A DNA stretch of 64,000 bases from Fodinibacter sp963800505. Lineage in GTDB: Bacteria > Actinomycetota > Actinomycetes > Actinomycetales > Dermatophilaceae. Every line of letters begins with the position of its first letter. Positions within the stretch are counted from its first letter, which is position 1. The translations under genes and the position numbers were made by a program. Shown piece by piece: positions 1 through 7,229 of this stretch. The stretch covers positions 1 through 64,000 of the forward strand of contig CAWDBL010000013.1 of assembly GCA_963800505.1 (NCBI GenBank). Direction: 5' to 3'. Under the pieces are notes generated by a model that was not told the DNA's origin, searched no databases, and saw nothing but the letters and a program-made list of their open reading frames with translations.

Positions 1-573
1 CTCATCGACTGGGACGGCCTGACCCGGTTCGTCGGCGCGCACATCGGCCTGGACGCCGACCTCGGCGCCGAGATCGTCGACGAGTCGGCCGTCGCGGTGC
101 GCCGCTACTTCTGGGCGCTCACCCTCTCGGCGGTCGTCACGGCCGTGCTGATCGGCGGCGCGGCGTGGCTGCTCGGGGTGCCCCTGGCCTTCACCATCGC
201 CGTCGTCACCCTGGTCACCTCCTACGTCCCCTACCTCGGCGCCATCGTCTCCGGCGCCTTCGCGACGCTGATCGCGTTGGGCTCCAACGGCGTCGACACC
301 GCCATCGCCATCCTCGTCGTCATCCTCGTCGTGCAGAACATCGTGCAGACCATCGTCCTGGTGCGCCTCGCGGGGACGGCGCTGAGCCTGCACCCCATCG
401 TCGTGCTGGGCGCCACGATCATCGGTGCCGCGATCGCCGGCATGCTCGGTGCCGCCCTGTCGTCCCCGGCCGTCGCGGTGGCGATCATGGTGCGCCGCCG
501 CCTGTCGGGCGAGCCCGCGCCGGGCGACCTTCCCCCGGCCGTCGCCGACCCCTTCCCCGACGTTCAGGCGTAG
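1..573 (+). CDS. AI-2E family transporter, C-terminal part
   Basis: The reading frame is open from the first base, so the gene begins before the window and about 190 C-terminal residues are visible. They form at least four hydrophobic segments (roughly residues 37-60, 62-85, 98-122 and 128-160 of the visible part). The loop PYLGAIVSG is typical of the AI-2E transporter / TerC-like permease family (PF01594). The family moves small solutes or ions across the cytoplasmic membrane, and the substrate cannot be told from sequence. The soluble tail after the last helix is proline- and acid-rich, as is common in actinobacterial members. The stop codon overlaps the end of the convergent kinase-like gene by 10 bp. 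Family assignment is fairly secure; function is inferred. Confidence 0.8.
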   Translation, partial: LIDWDGLTRFVGAHIGLDADLGAEIVDESAVAVRRYFWALTLSAVVTAVLIGGAAWLLGVPLAFTIAVVTLVTSYVPYLGAIVSGAFATLIALGSNGVDTAIAILVVILVVQNIVQTIVLVRLAGTALSLHPIVVLGATIIGAAIAGMLGAALSSPAVAVAIMVRRRLSGEPAPGDLPPAVADPFPDVQA

Positions 574-1340
574 CGCCGCGCCGCCCGCACCACCTGACGG
601 GCGTAGGACCCGCCGAACAGCACGGCGTGCAGCAGCAGCGGGTGCACCTGGTGCAGCAGCACCCGGTCGCGCCACCCGTCCGCCAGCGGAGCGGCCTCGT
701 CGTACGCAGCGAGCGCCCGCTCGAGGTGCGGCGTGCCGAACAGCGCAAGCATGGCGAGGTCGGCCTCGCGGGACCCGCCGTGGGCCGCGGGGTCGATGAG
801 CACCGCCTCGTGCGCGGTCCACAGCACGTTGCCCGACCACAGGTCGCCGTGCAGCCGGGCGGGGGCCTCGCCGGTGTCGAACGCGCCGGAGGCGACCCGG
901 TCGGTGAGCCGGTGCAGCAGGGCCACCTCGGTCTCGTCGAGCACGCCACGCTCCCGGGCGAGCGGCAGCAGCGCGGCGATCCGGGCCTGCCCATAGAACT
1001 CGCCCCAGCCGTCCCAGGCACCGAGGGCGAGGGGCAGCGGCTCACTGAGCGGGCCGAGCCAGCCGTCGCCCACCCACCCGGGTGGGCCGCAGCCGTATGC
1101 CGTGGCGCCGGCGGCGTGGGTCGCCGCGAGCCCGCGACCCAGCCGCTCGGCCGCCGCCACGGTCGGGGCCGTGGGGGTGAGCCGGGCCAGGTCGAGGTGC
1201 TGGCCGCCGACGTCGAGCACCTCGACGACCGCGGCTCCCCCGCCGCCTTCGGCGTCCGCGAGCCAGCGCAGGCCGGCCGCCTCCCAGCCGAAGTAGCCCG
1301 GCGGCGCGGTGGCCGACTGCTTGCGGTGACTGGCCGGCAT
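564..1340 (-). CDS. fructosamine kinase family protein
   Basis: A 258-residue protein of the fructosamine-kinase / ketosamine-3-kinase family, which phosphorylates sugar adducts on amines and so helps deglycate proteins. The N-terminus runs into the family's typical YFGWEAAGLRWLA. The kinase core shows the Brenner-type loop LHGDLWSGNVL near residue 165 (catalytic Asp, metal-binding Asn) and the following LIDPAAHGGSREADLAML, where DPA and the RE-D cluster are family hallmarks. The start at 1340 was chosen because similarity begins there; an ATG at 1370 would add ten residues. Its 3' end overlaps the upstream permease tail in convergent orientation. It is divergent from the ANTAR regulator. Cytoplasmic; substrate specificity unknown. 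Confidence 0.82.
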   Translation of the reverse strand: MPASHRKQSATAPPGYFGWEAAGLRWLADAEGGGGAAVVEVLDVGGQHLDLARLTPTAPTVAAAERLGRGLAATHAAGATAYGCGPPGWVGDGWLGPLSEPLPLALGAWDGWGEFYGQARIAALLPLARERGVLDETEVALLHRLTDRVASGAFDTGEAPARLHGDLWSGNVLWTAHEAVLIDPAAHGGSREADLAMLALFGTPHLERALAAYDEAAPLADGWRDRVLLHQVHPLLLHAVLFGGSYARQVVRAARRYA

Positions 1341-1421
1341 CCGGCCATCGTCGCAGGTGGAGCCACGCATCGGTGTCTCGGAGAGGATACTGGGCGAGCA
1401 CCTGACCACGGGGAGGGACCG

Positions 1422-2180
1422 ATGACCGAGCAGCAGTCTGCCGGGCCCGAGGGGCTCGCCGTGCCGCCAGCCGCCCTGGAGGCGCTCACCACCGACATCG
1501 GTGGGGTGCTGGAGTCGATGGAGCAGGTGTCGGACTACCTGGAGCGGGTGGTGCACGCGGTGCGCCGGCACGTGCCCGGCTGCGACGAGGTGGGCGTCAC
1601 CGTGCTGAGCGACGGCCGGCCGCACACGGCGGCCTACACCACGGTGCAGACCCTCGAGCTCGACGCCGTCCAGTACGCCCTCGACGACGGCCCCTGTCTC
1701 GACTCGGCGCGGCACCGTCGCGAGAACCGGGTCGACGACCTCGTGGCGCCCGGGGGTCGCTGGCCGCAGTTCGCGGCGGAGTGTCGCGACGACGGCATGC
1801 GCAGCCTCCTGGCCCTGCCGCTGCTCAGCGGTGCGGAGTGCGTCGGCGCGCTGAACCTCTACGGCTGGGCCCCGCACGCGTTCGACGGCTTCGACGCCTC
1901 ACTGGTGCGGGTCGCCGCCTCACGCTGTGCCGATGCCGTGGTCGCCGTCTCGGCGCTGGACGGGGTGCAGCGCCTGGCCGGTCAGCTCGAGCAGGCGATG
2001 GCCAGCCGGGCCGTCATCGAGCAGGCCAAGGGAGTCATCATGGCGCTGCGGGGGATGCCGGAGCACGCGGCGTTCGAGGTGCTGCGCAGCACCTCGCAGG
2101 CCCGCAACATCAAGGTGCGCGAGCTCGCCCACCAGATCGTCGCCGGTGTCGTCACGCGGGAGGAGCCGGGGCGCGCCTGA
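1422..2180 (+). CDS. GAF and ANTAR domain regulator
   Basis: A 252-residue protein. A GAF domain occupies about residues 30-175 (segments such as GPCLDSARH and RSLLALPLL). A short helical linker follows, then a C-terminal ANTAR domain at about 187-245, recognised by VIEQAKGVIMALRGM and the AFEVLRSTSQ helix. ANTAR domains bind paired-hexaloop RNAs and prevent premature termination; the GAF domain presumably senses a ligand or redox signal. The start is an ATG preceded by GGGGAGGG a few bases upstream, a strong ribosome site. It lies between a divergent kinase-like gene and a downstream phosphatase gene that has its own leaderless-type promoter. The RNA target is unknown. Confidence 0.88.
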   Translation: MTEQQSAGPEGLAVPPAALEALTTDIGGVLESMEQVSDYLERVVHAVRRHVPGCDEVGVTVLSDGRPHTAAYTTVQTLELDAVQYALDDGPCLDSARHRRENRVDDLVAPGGRWPQFAAECRDDGMRSLLALPLLSGAECVGALNLYGWAPHAFDGFDASLVRVAASRCADAVVAVSALDGVQRLAGQLEQAMASRAVIEQAKGVIMALRGMPEHAAFEVLRSTSQARNIKVRELAHQIVAGVVTREEPGRA

Positions 2181-2201
2181 GCGCTGCCCTAGCATCGAGC
2201 C

Positions 2202-3260
2202 ATGCCGCGACCCCATGCCGCAGCAGTGCTCGAAGACGCCTACAACGGGCGCAAGGGCCGCGTGCTGCGGTCACGCGGGTGGTCGACCCGTGTCGTCCCG
2301 CTCACCGGCTACGGCAGCGTGACGCGGCTGCGAGTGTTCGGCCGCGTCATCATGACCCGCGGCCGGCCCGAGGACGAGCCGGATGAGCCGACGTATGCCG
2401 CGCGGCTGCGGGCCGTCGAGCTCGAGACCCGCGGCTGGAAGGCGTTCTTCGCGACCCCGGCGGTCGACGAGCCGGTGACCGTGCGGGTCAACGAGCGCAT
2501 CGTCACCACGCGCACCGACCGGGGCGGCTACGTCGACCTCACCGTGCGCGGGCACGGGCTGTCGCCCGGCTGGCACCACATCTACGTGGGGTCGCCCGGG
2601 GCCGAGACCATCGACGTGCCGGTGCTCGTCGTCGGCGGCACGGTGACCCACGGCATCATCTCCGACATCGACGACACGGTGCTCTCGACGTCGTTGCCCC
2701 GGCCGATGATCGCCGCGTGGAACACGTTCATGCGCTCCGAGGGGGCCCGCAAGCCGGTGCCCGGGATGGCCACGATGTACCGCGAGCTGCTTGCCGAGCA
2801 CCCCGACGCCCCGGTCATCTACCTGTCCACCGGGGCGTGGAACACCGCGCCGCTGCTCACCCGCTTCCTGCGGCGCAGCGGTTTTCCCGCCGGCCCGATG
2901 CTGCTCACCGACTGGGGTCCGACCAACTCCGGGTGGTTCCGGTCGGGGCAGGAGCACAAGCAGGCCCAGCTGCACCGGCTCGCGCGCGAGCTGCCGCAGG
3001 TGAAGTGGCTGCTGGTCGGCGACGACGGCCAGCACGACCCGAAGCTCTACACCGAGTTCACGTCGCGCCGCCCCGACCGGGTGCGCGGCATCGCCATCCG
3101 TGAGCTGTCGCCGAGCGAGCAGGTGCTCTCGCACGTCATCCCGATCGCCAACGACGACCTGGCGCCGGCACCGACCGAGCAGCTCGAGGTGCCGGTGGTG
3201 CGGGCGCCGGACGGTTACGGCCTGCTCCGTCAGGTGCGGATGATCTGGAACCAGCGGTAG
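2202..3260 (+). CDS. App1-type phosphatidate phosphatase domain protein
   Basis: A 352-residue protein whose central and C-terminal parts match the App1/DUF2183 family (PF09949). The HAD-like phosphatase signature is SDIDDTVLST near residue 153 (DxDxT nucleophile motif). Next come YLSTGAWN and a GDDGQHDPKLY segment that supplies the acidic metal ligands. Residues 70-145 look like a beta-rich N-terminal domain. Known members dephosphorylate phosphatidic acid or related phosphoesters. No signal peptide is visible. TAGCAT lies at 2190-2195, six bases before the ATG, which suggests a leaderless transcript. The next gene starts 10 bp after the stop. Substrate is inferred from family only. Confidence 0.85.
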   Translation: MPRPHAAAVLEDAYNGRKGRVLRSRGWSTRVVPLTGYGSVTRLRVFGRVIMTRGRPEDEPDEPTYAARLRAVELETRGWKAFFATPAVDEPVTVRVNERIVTTRTDRGGYVDLTVRGHGLSPGWHHIYVGSPGAETIDVPVLVVGGTVTHGIISDIDDTVLSTSLPRPMIAAWNTFMRSEGARKPVPGMATMYRELLAEHPDAPVIYLSTGAWNTAPLLTRFLRRSGFPAGPMLLTDWGPTNSGWFRSGQEHKQAQLHRLARELPQVKWLLVGDDGQHDPKLYTEFTSRRPDRVRGIAIRELSPSEQVLSHVIPIANDDLAPAPTEQLEVPVVRAPDGYGLLRQVRMIWNQR

Positions 3261-3269
3261 CGTCGGCCC

Positions 3270-4130
3270 ATGCCCGAGCTGCCCGAGGTGCAGGCCCTCG
3301 TCCACTTCCTCGGTGAGCGCACCGACGGGCTCGTCGTGACCGGCGTCGAGCTCGGCTCGATCTCGGTGCTGAAGACCTTCACCCCGCCGCCACAGGCTCT
3401 GGTGGGCGCTCCGGTCGACGGCGTGTCGCGCCACGGCAAGTTCCTCGACATCGACTGCGGCGGAACGCACCTCGTGTTTCACCTGGCCCGGGCGGGGTGG
3501 CTGCGCTGGTCTGACGCGATGCCGGCCACGGTGCTGCGGCCGGGCAAGTCGCCGATCGCCCTGCGGGTGCGCTTCGACGACGGGTCGGGGTTCGACCTCA
3601 CCGAGGCGGGCACCAAGAAGCGGCTGGCAGCGTACGTCGTCAACGACCCGTCGACCGTTCCCGGCATCGCCTCGCTGGGCCCCGACCCGATGGCCGACGA
3701 GTTCACGCTCGAGGTGTTCGCGGCGATCGCGGCCTCGCACCGGATGCAGGTCAAGGGGATGCTGCGCGACCAGTCGATCATCGCCGGGGTCGGCAACGCC
3801 TACTCCGACGAGGTGCTGCACGTCGCCAAGCTGTCGCCGTTCGCCATCGCCGCGAAGCTCGGCCCGGCCGAGGTCGAGCGGCTCTACACCGCGCTGCGGG
3901 GCACCTTGGCGTTGGCGGTGGCGGCGGCATCCGGCAAGCCCGCGAAGGAGCTCAAGGACGCCAAGCGTGCCGGCATGCGGGTGCACGGGCGCACCGGCGA
4001 GATCTGCCCCGAGTGCGGTGACGTGGTGCGCGAGGTCTCGTTCGCCGACTCCTCGCTGCAGTACTGCGCCACCTGCCAGACCGGCGGCAAGCCCCTGGCC
4101 GACCGGCGCACCAGCAAGTTCCTGAAGTAG
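3270..4130 (+). CDS. Fpg/Nei family DNA glycosylase
   Basis: A 286-residue base-excision repair enzyme of the formamidopyrimidine-DNA glycosylase / endonuclease VIII family. The mature N-terminus PELPEVQ provides the catalytic proline and glutamate. HGKFL near residue 53 carries the conserved lysine. A helix-two-turn-helix region (DQSIIAGVGNAYSDEVL, about 168-184) precedes a C-terminal zinc finger with two CxxC pairs (CPEC near 248, CATC near 269) ending in the DNA-contacting RRTSKF. It removes oxidised bases and nicks the abasic site. TAGCGT, made partly of the upstream stop codon, sits six bases before the ATG, consistent with leaderless transcription. Which lesion class it prefers (Fpg or Nei) is not decided. 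Confidence 0.92.
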   Translation: MPELPEVQALVHFLGERTDGLVVTGVELGSISVLKTFTPPPQALVGAPVDGVSRHGKFLDIDCGGTHLVFHLARAGWLRWSDAMPATVLRPGKSPIALRVRFDDGSGFDLTEAGTKKRLAAYVVNDPSTVPGIASLGPDPMADEFTLEVFAAIAASHRMQVKGMLRDQSIIAGVGNAYSDEVLHVAKLSPFAIAAKLGPAEVERLYTALRGTLALAVAAASGKPAKELKDAKRAGMRVHGRTGEICPECGDVVREVSFADSSLQYCATCQTGGKPLADRRTSKFLK

Positions 4131-4155
4131 AGGACCTGTTTGGCATGCTGGGCCG

Positions 4156-4494
4156 ATGAGCGAGTTCCCCGACGTCCCCGTGACCGCGCTGCCCGACGAC
4201 GCCGTCGTCCTCGACATCCGTGAGCAGGACGAGTGGGACCGCGGGCACGCCCCGACCGCGGTGCACATCCCGATGTCCGAGCTGCCCGCTAGGGTCGACG
4301 AGCTCGCCCCCTTCCTCGACGCCGACGAGCCGCTCGTCATCACCTGCCGCTCGGGTGGGCGGGTGCAGCGGGTGATGCCGTGGCTGGCGCAGCAGGGCTA
4401 CGAGGTGGCGAACATGACCGGTGGGATGCGCGCGTGGCACGCGGCCGGCAAGCCGATGGAGACCGCCGACGGCAGCGCGCCGCAGGTTCCGTGA
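4156..4494 (+). CDS. rhodanese-like domain protein
   Basis: A single-domain rhodanese of 112 residues, the usual length for stand-alone members. The substrate-binding DIREQDEWDRGH segment is near residues 17-28. The active-site loop CRSGGR is near residue 66, with the catalytic cysteine and the following basic residue in place. The C-terminal WHAAGKPM is also typical. Such proteins carry a persulfide on the cysteine and pass sulfur to acceptors. It is cytoplasmic, with no fused domain. It follows the glycosylase gene by 25 bp and may be co-transcribed, although the two functions are not obviously linked. Confidence 0.9.
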   Translation: MSEFPDVPVTALPDDAVVLDIREQDEWDRGHAPTAVHIPMSELPARVDELAPFLDADEPLVITCRSGGRVQRVMPWLAQQGYEVANMTGGMRAWHAAGKPMETADGSAPQVP

Positions 4495-4515
4495 GCCGGT
4501 TCGCCCGGCCCCACC

Positions 4516-5088
4516 TCAGGCGGCGCTGAGGAAGAACGCGACCGCGAAGCCGAGCACCGTCATCAGCCCGACCATCCGGCCGGCGTGCTCGACGGCCTCC
4601 GGCATCATCGTGTCCGCGAGCATGGTGAGGATGGCGCCGGCCGCGAAGGTCTGGATGAAGGCCACCGTCTCCTCCGACGCCCCGCCGAGCAGCGCCCCCA
4701 GCACCAGGGCCATGCCGCTGGACGCGGCGGCGCCGGACCCGGCACCCGACGAGGTCGGCGACGACCCGGCATCCGAGGCCGGCTCGGGTAGGCGCACGCC
4801 GCCGTGCACCGGGCTCTTGCGCCGGTGGCCACCCTGCCGGTCGATCAGCCAGTCGCCCGCGAAGAAGGTGAGGGCCCCGGCAGCCAGGCCGAGCGCCGCG
4901 GCGATGCTGCCGGCAGAGCGGTAGGCCTCCTCGGTGAGCTCGAAAGCGACGGCACTGATCAGCACTCCGGCGCCGAACGCCATCACCAGCCCGATGACCC
5001 GGAGCCCCACCTTGAGGTTAAGGCCCAGGAGTGCGCCGACCAACAGGGCGGCGCCGCCGACGAACCCCCAGAACGCTGCCCCGAGCAC
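4516..5088 (-). CDS. ZIP family metal transporter, internally shortened
   Basis: A membrane protein with the N-terminal helices of a ZIP permease (GFVGGAALLVGALLG, GAGVLISAVAFEL) and its C-terminal end (QTFAAGAILTMLADTMMPEAVEHAGR, near residues 150-175, quoted in parts). The usual actinobacterial ZIP has about 240-250 residues with a central metal-binding helix pair containing an NxPE motif. Here the sequence passes straight from ALVLGALL to GGASEETVAF, so roughly 65-75 residues including that motif are missing, in frame. The two boundary sequences resemble each other, which suggests deletion between short repeats. Start chosen at GTG 5088, preceded by TAGGTT seven bases upstream; GTG 5133 would extend it by 15 residues. 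Probably non-functional as a transporter. Confidence 0.7.
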   Translation of the reverse strand: MLGAAFWGFVGGAALLVGALLGLNLKVGLRVIGLVMAFGAGVLISAVAFELTEEAYRSAGSIAAALGLAAGALTFFAGDWLIDRQGGHRRKSPVHGGVRLPEPASDAGSSPTSSGAGSGAAASSGMALVLGALLGGASEETVAFIQTFAAGAILTMLADTMMPEAVEHAGRMVGLMTVLGFAVAFFLSAA

Positions 5089-5183
5089 GCGCTCCAACCT
5101 AGCGGCGCCGGCCGGCGCGACACGGCCTAGCACTGTCTGCGGATGTATGCCGTCAACGCTAGAGAGCCGTATACCCTCCGATC

Positions 5184-6389
5184 GTGGACCCGATCCGGAA
5201 CCCCTACGCTCCTGGCGCCGGGCAGCGCCCGCCCGAGCTCGCCGGGCGCGACGAGCAGCTCGACGCCTTCGACGTGGTGCTCGAGCGGGTGGCCCGTGGC
5301 CGCCCCGAGCGCTCGATCGTGCTCACCGGGCTGCGGGGTGTCGGCAAGACCGTGCTGCTCAATGCGCTGCGCTCGGCGGCAGTGCGGGCCGGCTGGGGCA
5401 CCGGCAAGCTCGAGGCCCGCCCCGAGCAGTCGCTGCGCCGCCCGCTGGCGTCGGCGGTGCACCAGGCGCTGCGGGAGCTCGGGCCCGCCGGGGGAGCGGG
5501 CGACCACGCGCTCGGTGTGGTCAAGGCGTTCGCCCAGCGCGAGCCGGCGGGTGGCTCGGGTCGCGGCGCGGCCAAGCTGCGCGAGCGGTGGAACCCCGGC
5601 ATCACCGTGCCGGCCGTCACCGGGCGGGCCGACTCGGGCGACATCGAGATCGACCTCGTCGAGCTGCTCTCCGACCTCGGTGGCACGGCCGCCGACACCG
5701 GCCGCGGCATCGCGGTGTTCATCGACGAGATGCAGGACCTCGGCGCCGACGACGTCTCGGCGCTGTGTGCCGCCTGCCACGAGATCTCCCAGTCGCGGCT
5801 GCCGGTCATCGTGGTCGGCGCCGGCCTACCGCACCTGCCGGCGGTGCTGTCCGCCTCGAAGTCATACTCCGAGAGGCTGTTTCGCTACTCCCGCATCGAC
5901 CGGCTCGACCGCGCCGCCGCCGACGCGGCGCTCGCACTCCCGGCCGAGGACGAGGGCGCCGGGTTCACCCCCGAGGCGCTCGACGCGATGTACGCGGCGA
6001 CCGGCGGCTACCCCTACTTCATCCAGGCCTACGGGAAGGCGGTCTGGGACCTGGCCCCGGCATCCCCGATGACCGCCGACGACGTGGCGGTGGCCGCGCC
6101 CGAGGCGGAGTCCGAGCTGGCGGTGGGGTTCTTCGGCTCGCGCTTCGAGCGCGCCACCCCCGGCGAACGGGAGTACCTGCGTGCGATGGCCGACGTCGCG
6201 GTCGAGCTCGGCGACGAGACGGATGCCGTGCCCACCGCCGACGTCGCGGCGCACCTCGCGCGCAAGCCGCAGTCGCTGTCGCCGGCGCGCGACGCGCTGC
6301 TGAAGAAGGGCCTGATCTACTCGGGCGAGCGCGGCCGGATCGCCTTCACCGTGCCCCACTTCGGCCGATATCTGCGCGAGCACGCCTGA
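5184..6389 (+). CDS. AAA+ ATP-binding protein (Orc1/Cdc6-like fold)
   Basis: A 401-residue ATPase. Walker A is GLRGVGKT near residue 49-56. Walker B is AVFIDEMQDL near residue 176-185. A sensor-like SRLPVIVVGAGLP follows, and the C-terminal third looks like a winged helix (LLKKGLIYSGERGRIAFTVPHFGRYL). This architecture is common in actinobacteria as an archaeal-ATPase-like protein of unknown role. The start is GTG 5184, with TACCCT six bases upstream, a leaderless pattern. It diverges from the shortened ZIP gene. No partner gene is adjacent. I would not assign a more precise function. Confidence 0.82.
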   Translation: MDPIRNPYAPGAGQRPPELAGRDEQLDAFDVVLERVARGRPERSIVLTGLRGVGKTVLLNALRSAAVRAGWGTGKLEARPEQSLRRPLASAVHQALRELGPAGGAGDHALGVVKAFAQREPAGGSGRGAAKLRERWNPGITVPAVTGRADSGDIEIDLVELLSDLGGTAADTGRGIAVFIDEMQDLGADDVSALCAACHEISQSRLPVIVVGAGLPHLPAVLSASKSYSERLFRYSRIDRLDRAAADAALALPAEDEGAGFTPEALDAMYAATGGYPYFIQAYGKAVWDLAPASPMTADDVAVAAPEAESELAVGFFGSRFERATPGEREYLRAMADVAVELGDETDAVPTADVAAHLARKPQSLSPARDALLKKGLIYSGERGRIAFTVPHFGRYLREHA

Positions 6390-6399
6390 TGTCCTTGTC

Positions 6400-6513
6400 T
6401 GTCAGCGTGTCAGCGGGGAGCGATTTTGGGAAATACTCGCGAGTTCGGGACACGTGGGACAGATCGGCCACATCAGCGGTGGATTTTGGGACGTCACCGG
6501 CGGATTTTGGGAC
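6400..6513. repeat. short tandem and dispersed repeats, possible IS end
   Basis: Two abutting copies of TGTCAGCG lie at 6400-6415. Three copies of GATTTTGGGA(C) follow at 6422, 6482 and 6503; the last two are 21 bp apart. IS21-family elements carry multiple short repeats at their ends, so this may be an orphan IS end. No transposase of that family is adjacent. The rest of 6390-6679 shows no convincing gene. Confidence 0.35.
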
Positions 6514-6679
6514 GAACCCTTCCCCAGCCTCGACTCGGCGAGGCCGGCTTCAGGTCCGGGTTGACTCCTACCTGGACCGATCAGCGGCAGGAGCGCCTTA
6601 CCTCTCCGCGGCATGCGCGGACGACGCAGACCTGCGTCCTACCGCCGCCAGTCGACCTACCGAGCCGCCGCAGAAGCGG

Positions 6680-7213
6680 TCACTGACCGTCGACCAGCTC
6701 GAAGAGTCTGCTGGGCGTGTCCATGTATCGGGTGGTGGTGCCGAGGGGGCGCATGCCGATGCGCCGGCAGACTGCCTGCGATGGGTGGTTCTGGGGGTGG
6801 GTGAGAGCGATGACGCGCCGTTGGCCGCGGGAGAAGGCATCGGCGACGGCGGCTCTCGCGGCTTCCGTTGCGTAGCCGTTGCCCCAGGCGACGGGGTGCA
6901 GGTGCCAGCCGACCTCCACGTCGGGGGGCTCGGATGGGCTCTCGCCTGCCGACAGCGGGGCGGGCTTGAGCAAGAGGTTCCCGAGGCGTGCGTCGGCACG
7001 GTCGGTGATGATCCAGATGCCGTGGACGGGGTGTTCGCTGATGGCTCGACGGCGTTGTATCGAGGCGAGCGCCTCGTCGCGCGAGGTCATCGTCGAGGGG
7101 TTGGCTCCCAGGTAGCGCACGACCTCCCAGCGGCCTTCGAGGTCCAAAAGGAAGTCCGCGTCCCCTCTGTCCCACAGTCTGAGGATCAGCCGCTCCGAGG
7201 TGATGGTCCGCAC
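6680..7213 (-). CDS. GNAT family N-acetyltransferase
   Basis: A 177-residue acetyltransferase of the RimJ/RimL-like group. The N-terminus TSERLILRLWDRGDADFLLDL is family-typical. The acetyl-CoA binding region is at HPVAWGNGYATEAARA (about residues 107-122), with the pyrophosphate-binding Q/RxxGxG/A pattern replaced by WGNGYA. HPQNHPSQAVCRRIGMRPLG follows as the C-terminal beta-bulge segment. It acetylates an amino group on an unknown protein or small molecule. It stands alone, with the IS110 element upstream of its start, and lies at the start of the accessory region. Confidence 0.85.
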   Translation of the reverse strand: MRTITSERLILRLWDRGDADFLLDLEGRWEVVRYLGANPSTMTSRDEALASIQRRRAISEHPVHGIWIITDRADARLGNLLLKPAPLSAGESPSEPPDVEVGWHLHPVAWGNGYATEAARAAVADAFSRGQRRVIALTHPQNHPSQAVCRRIGMRPLGTTTRYMDTPSRLFELVDGQ

Positions 7214-7229
7214 GAACCGAACCTAGCCA

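Noticed and set aside
165..2180. 671-residue open frame running through the permease end, the kinase gene and the ANTAR gene
   Set aside because: Only its last 252 codons (from 1422) are a real protein; the upstream part is an Arg/His/Pro-rich shadow of other frames without a start.
2271..4343. 690-residue frame on the minus strand
   Set aside because: Antisense to the App1-type, glycosylase and rhodanese genes, with low-complexity shadow composition; the plus-strand genes have clear motifs.
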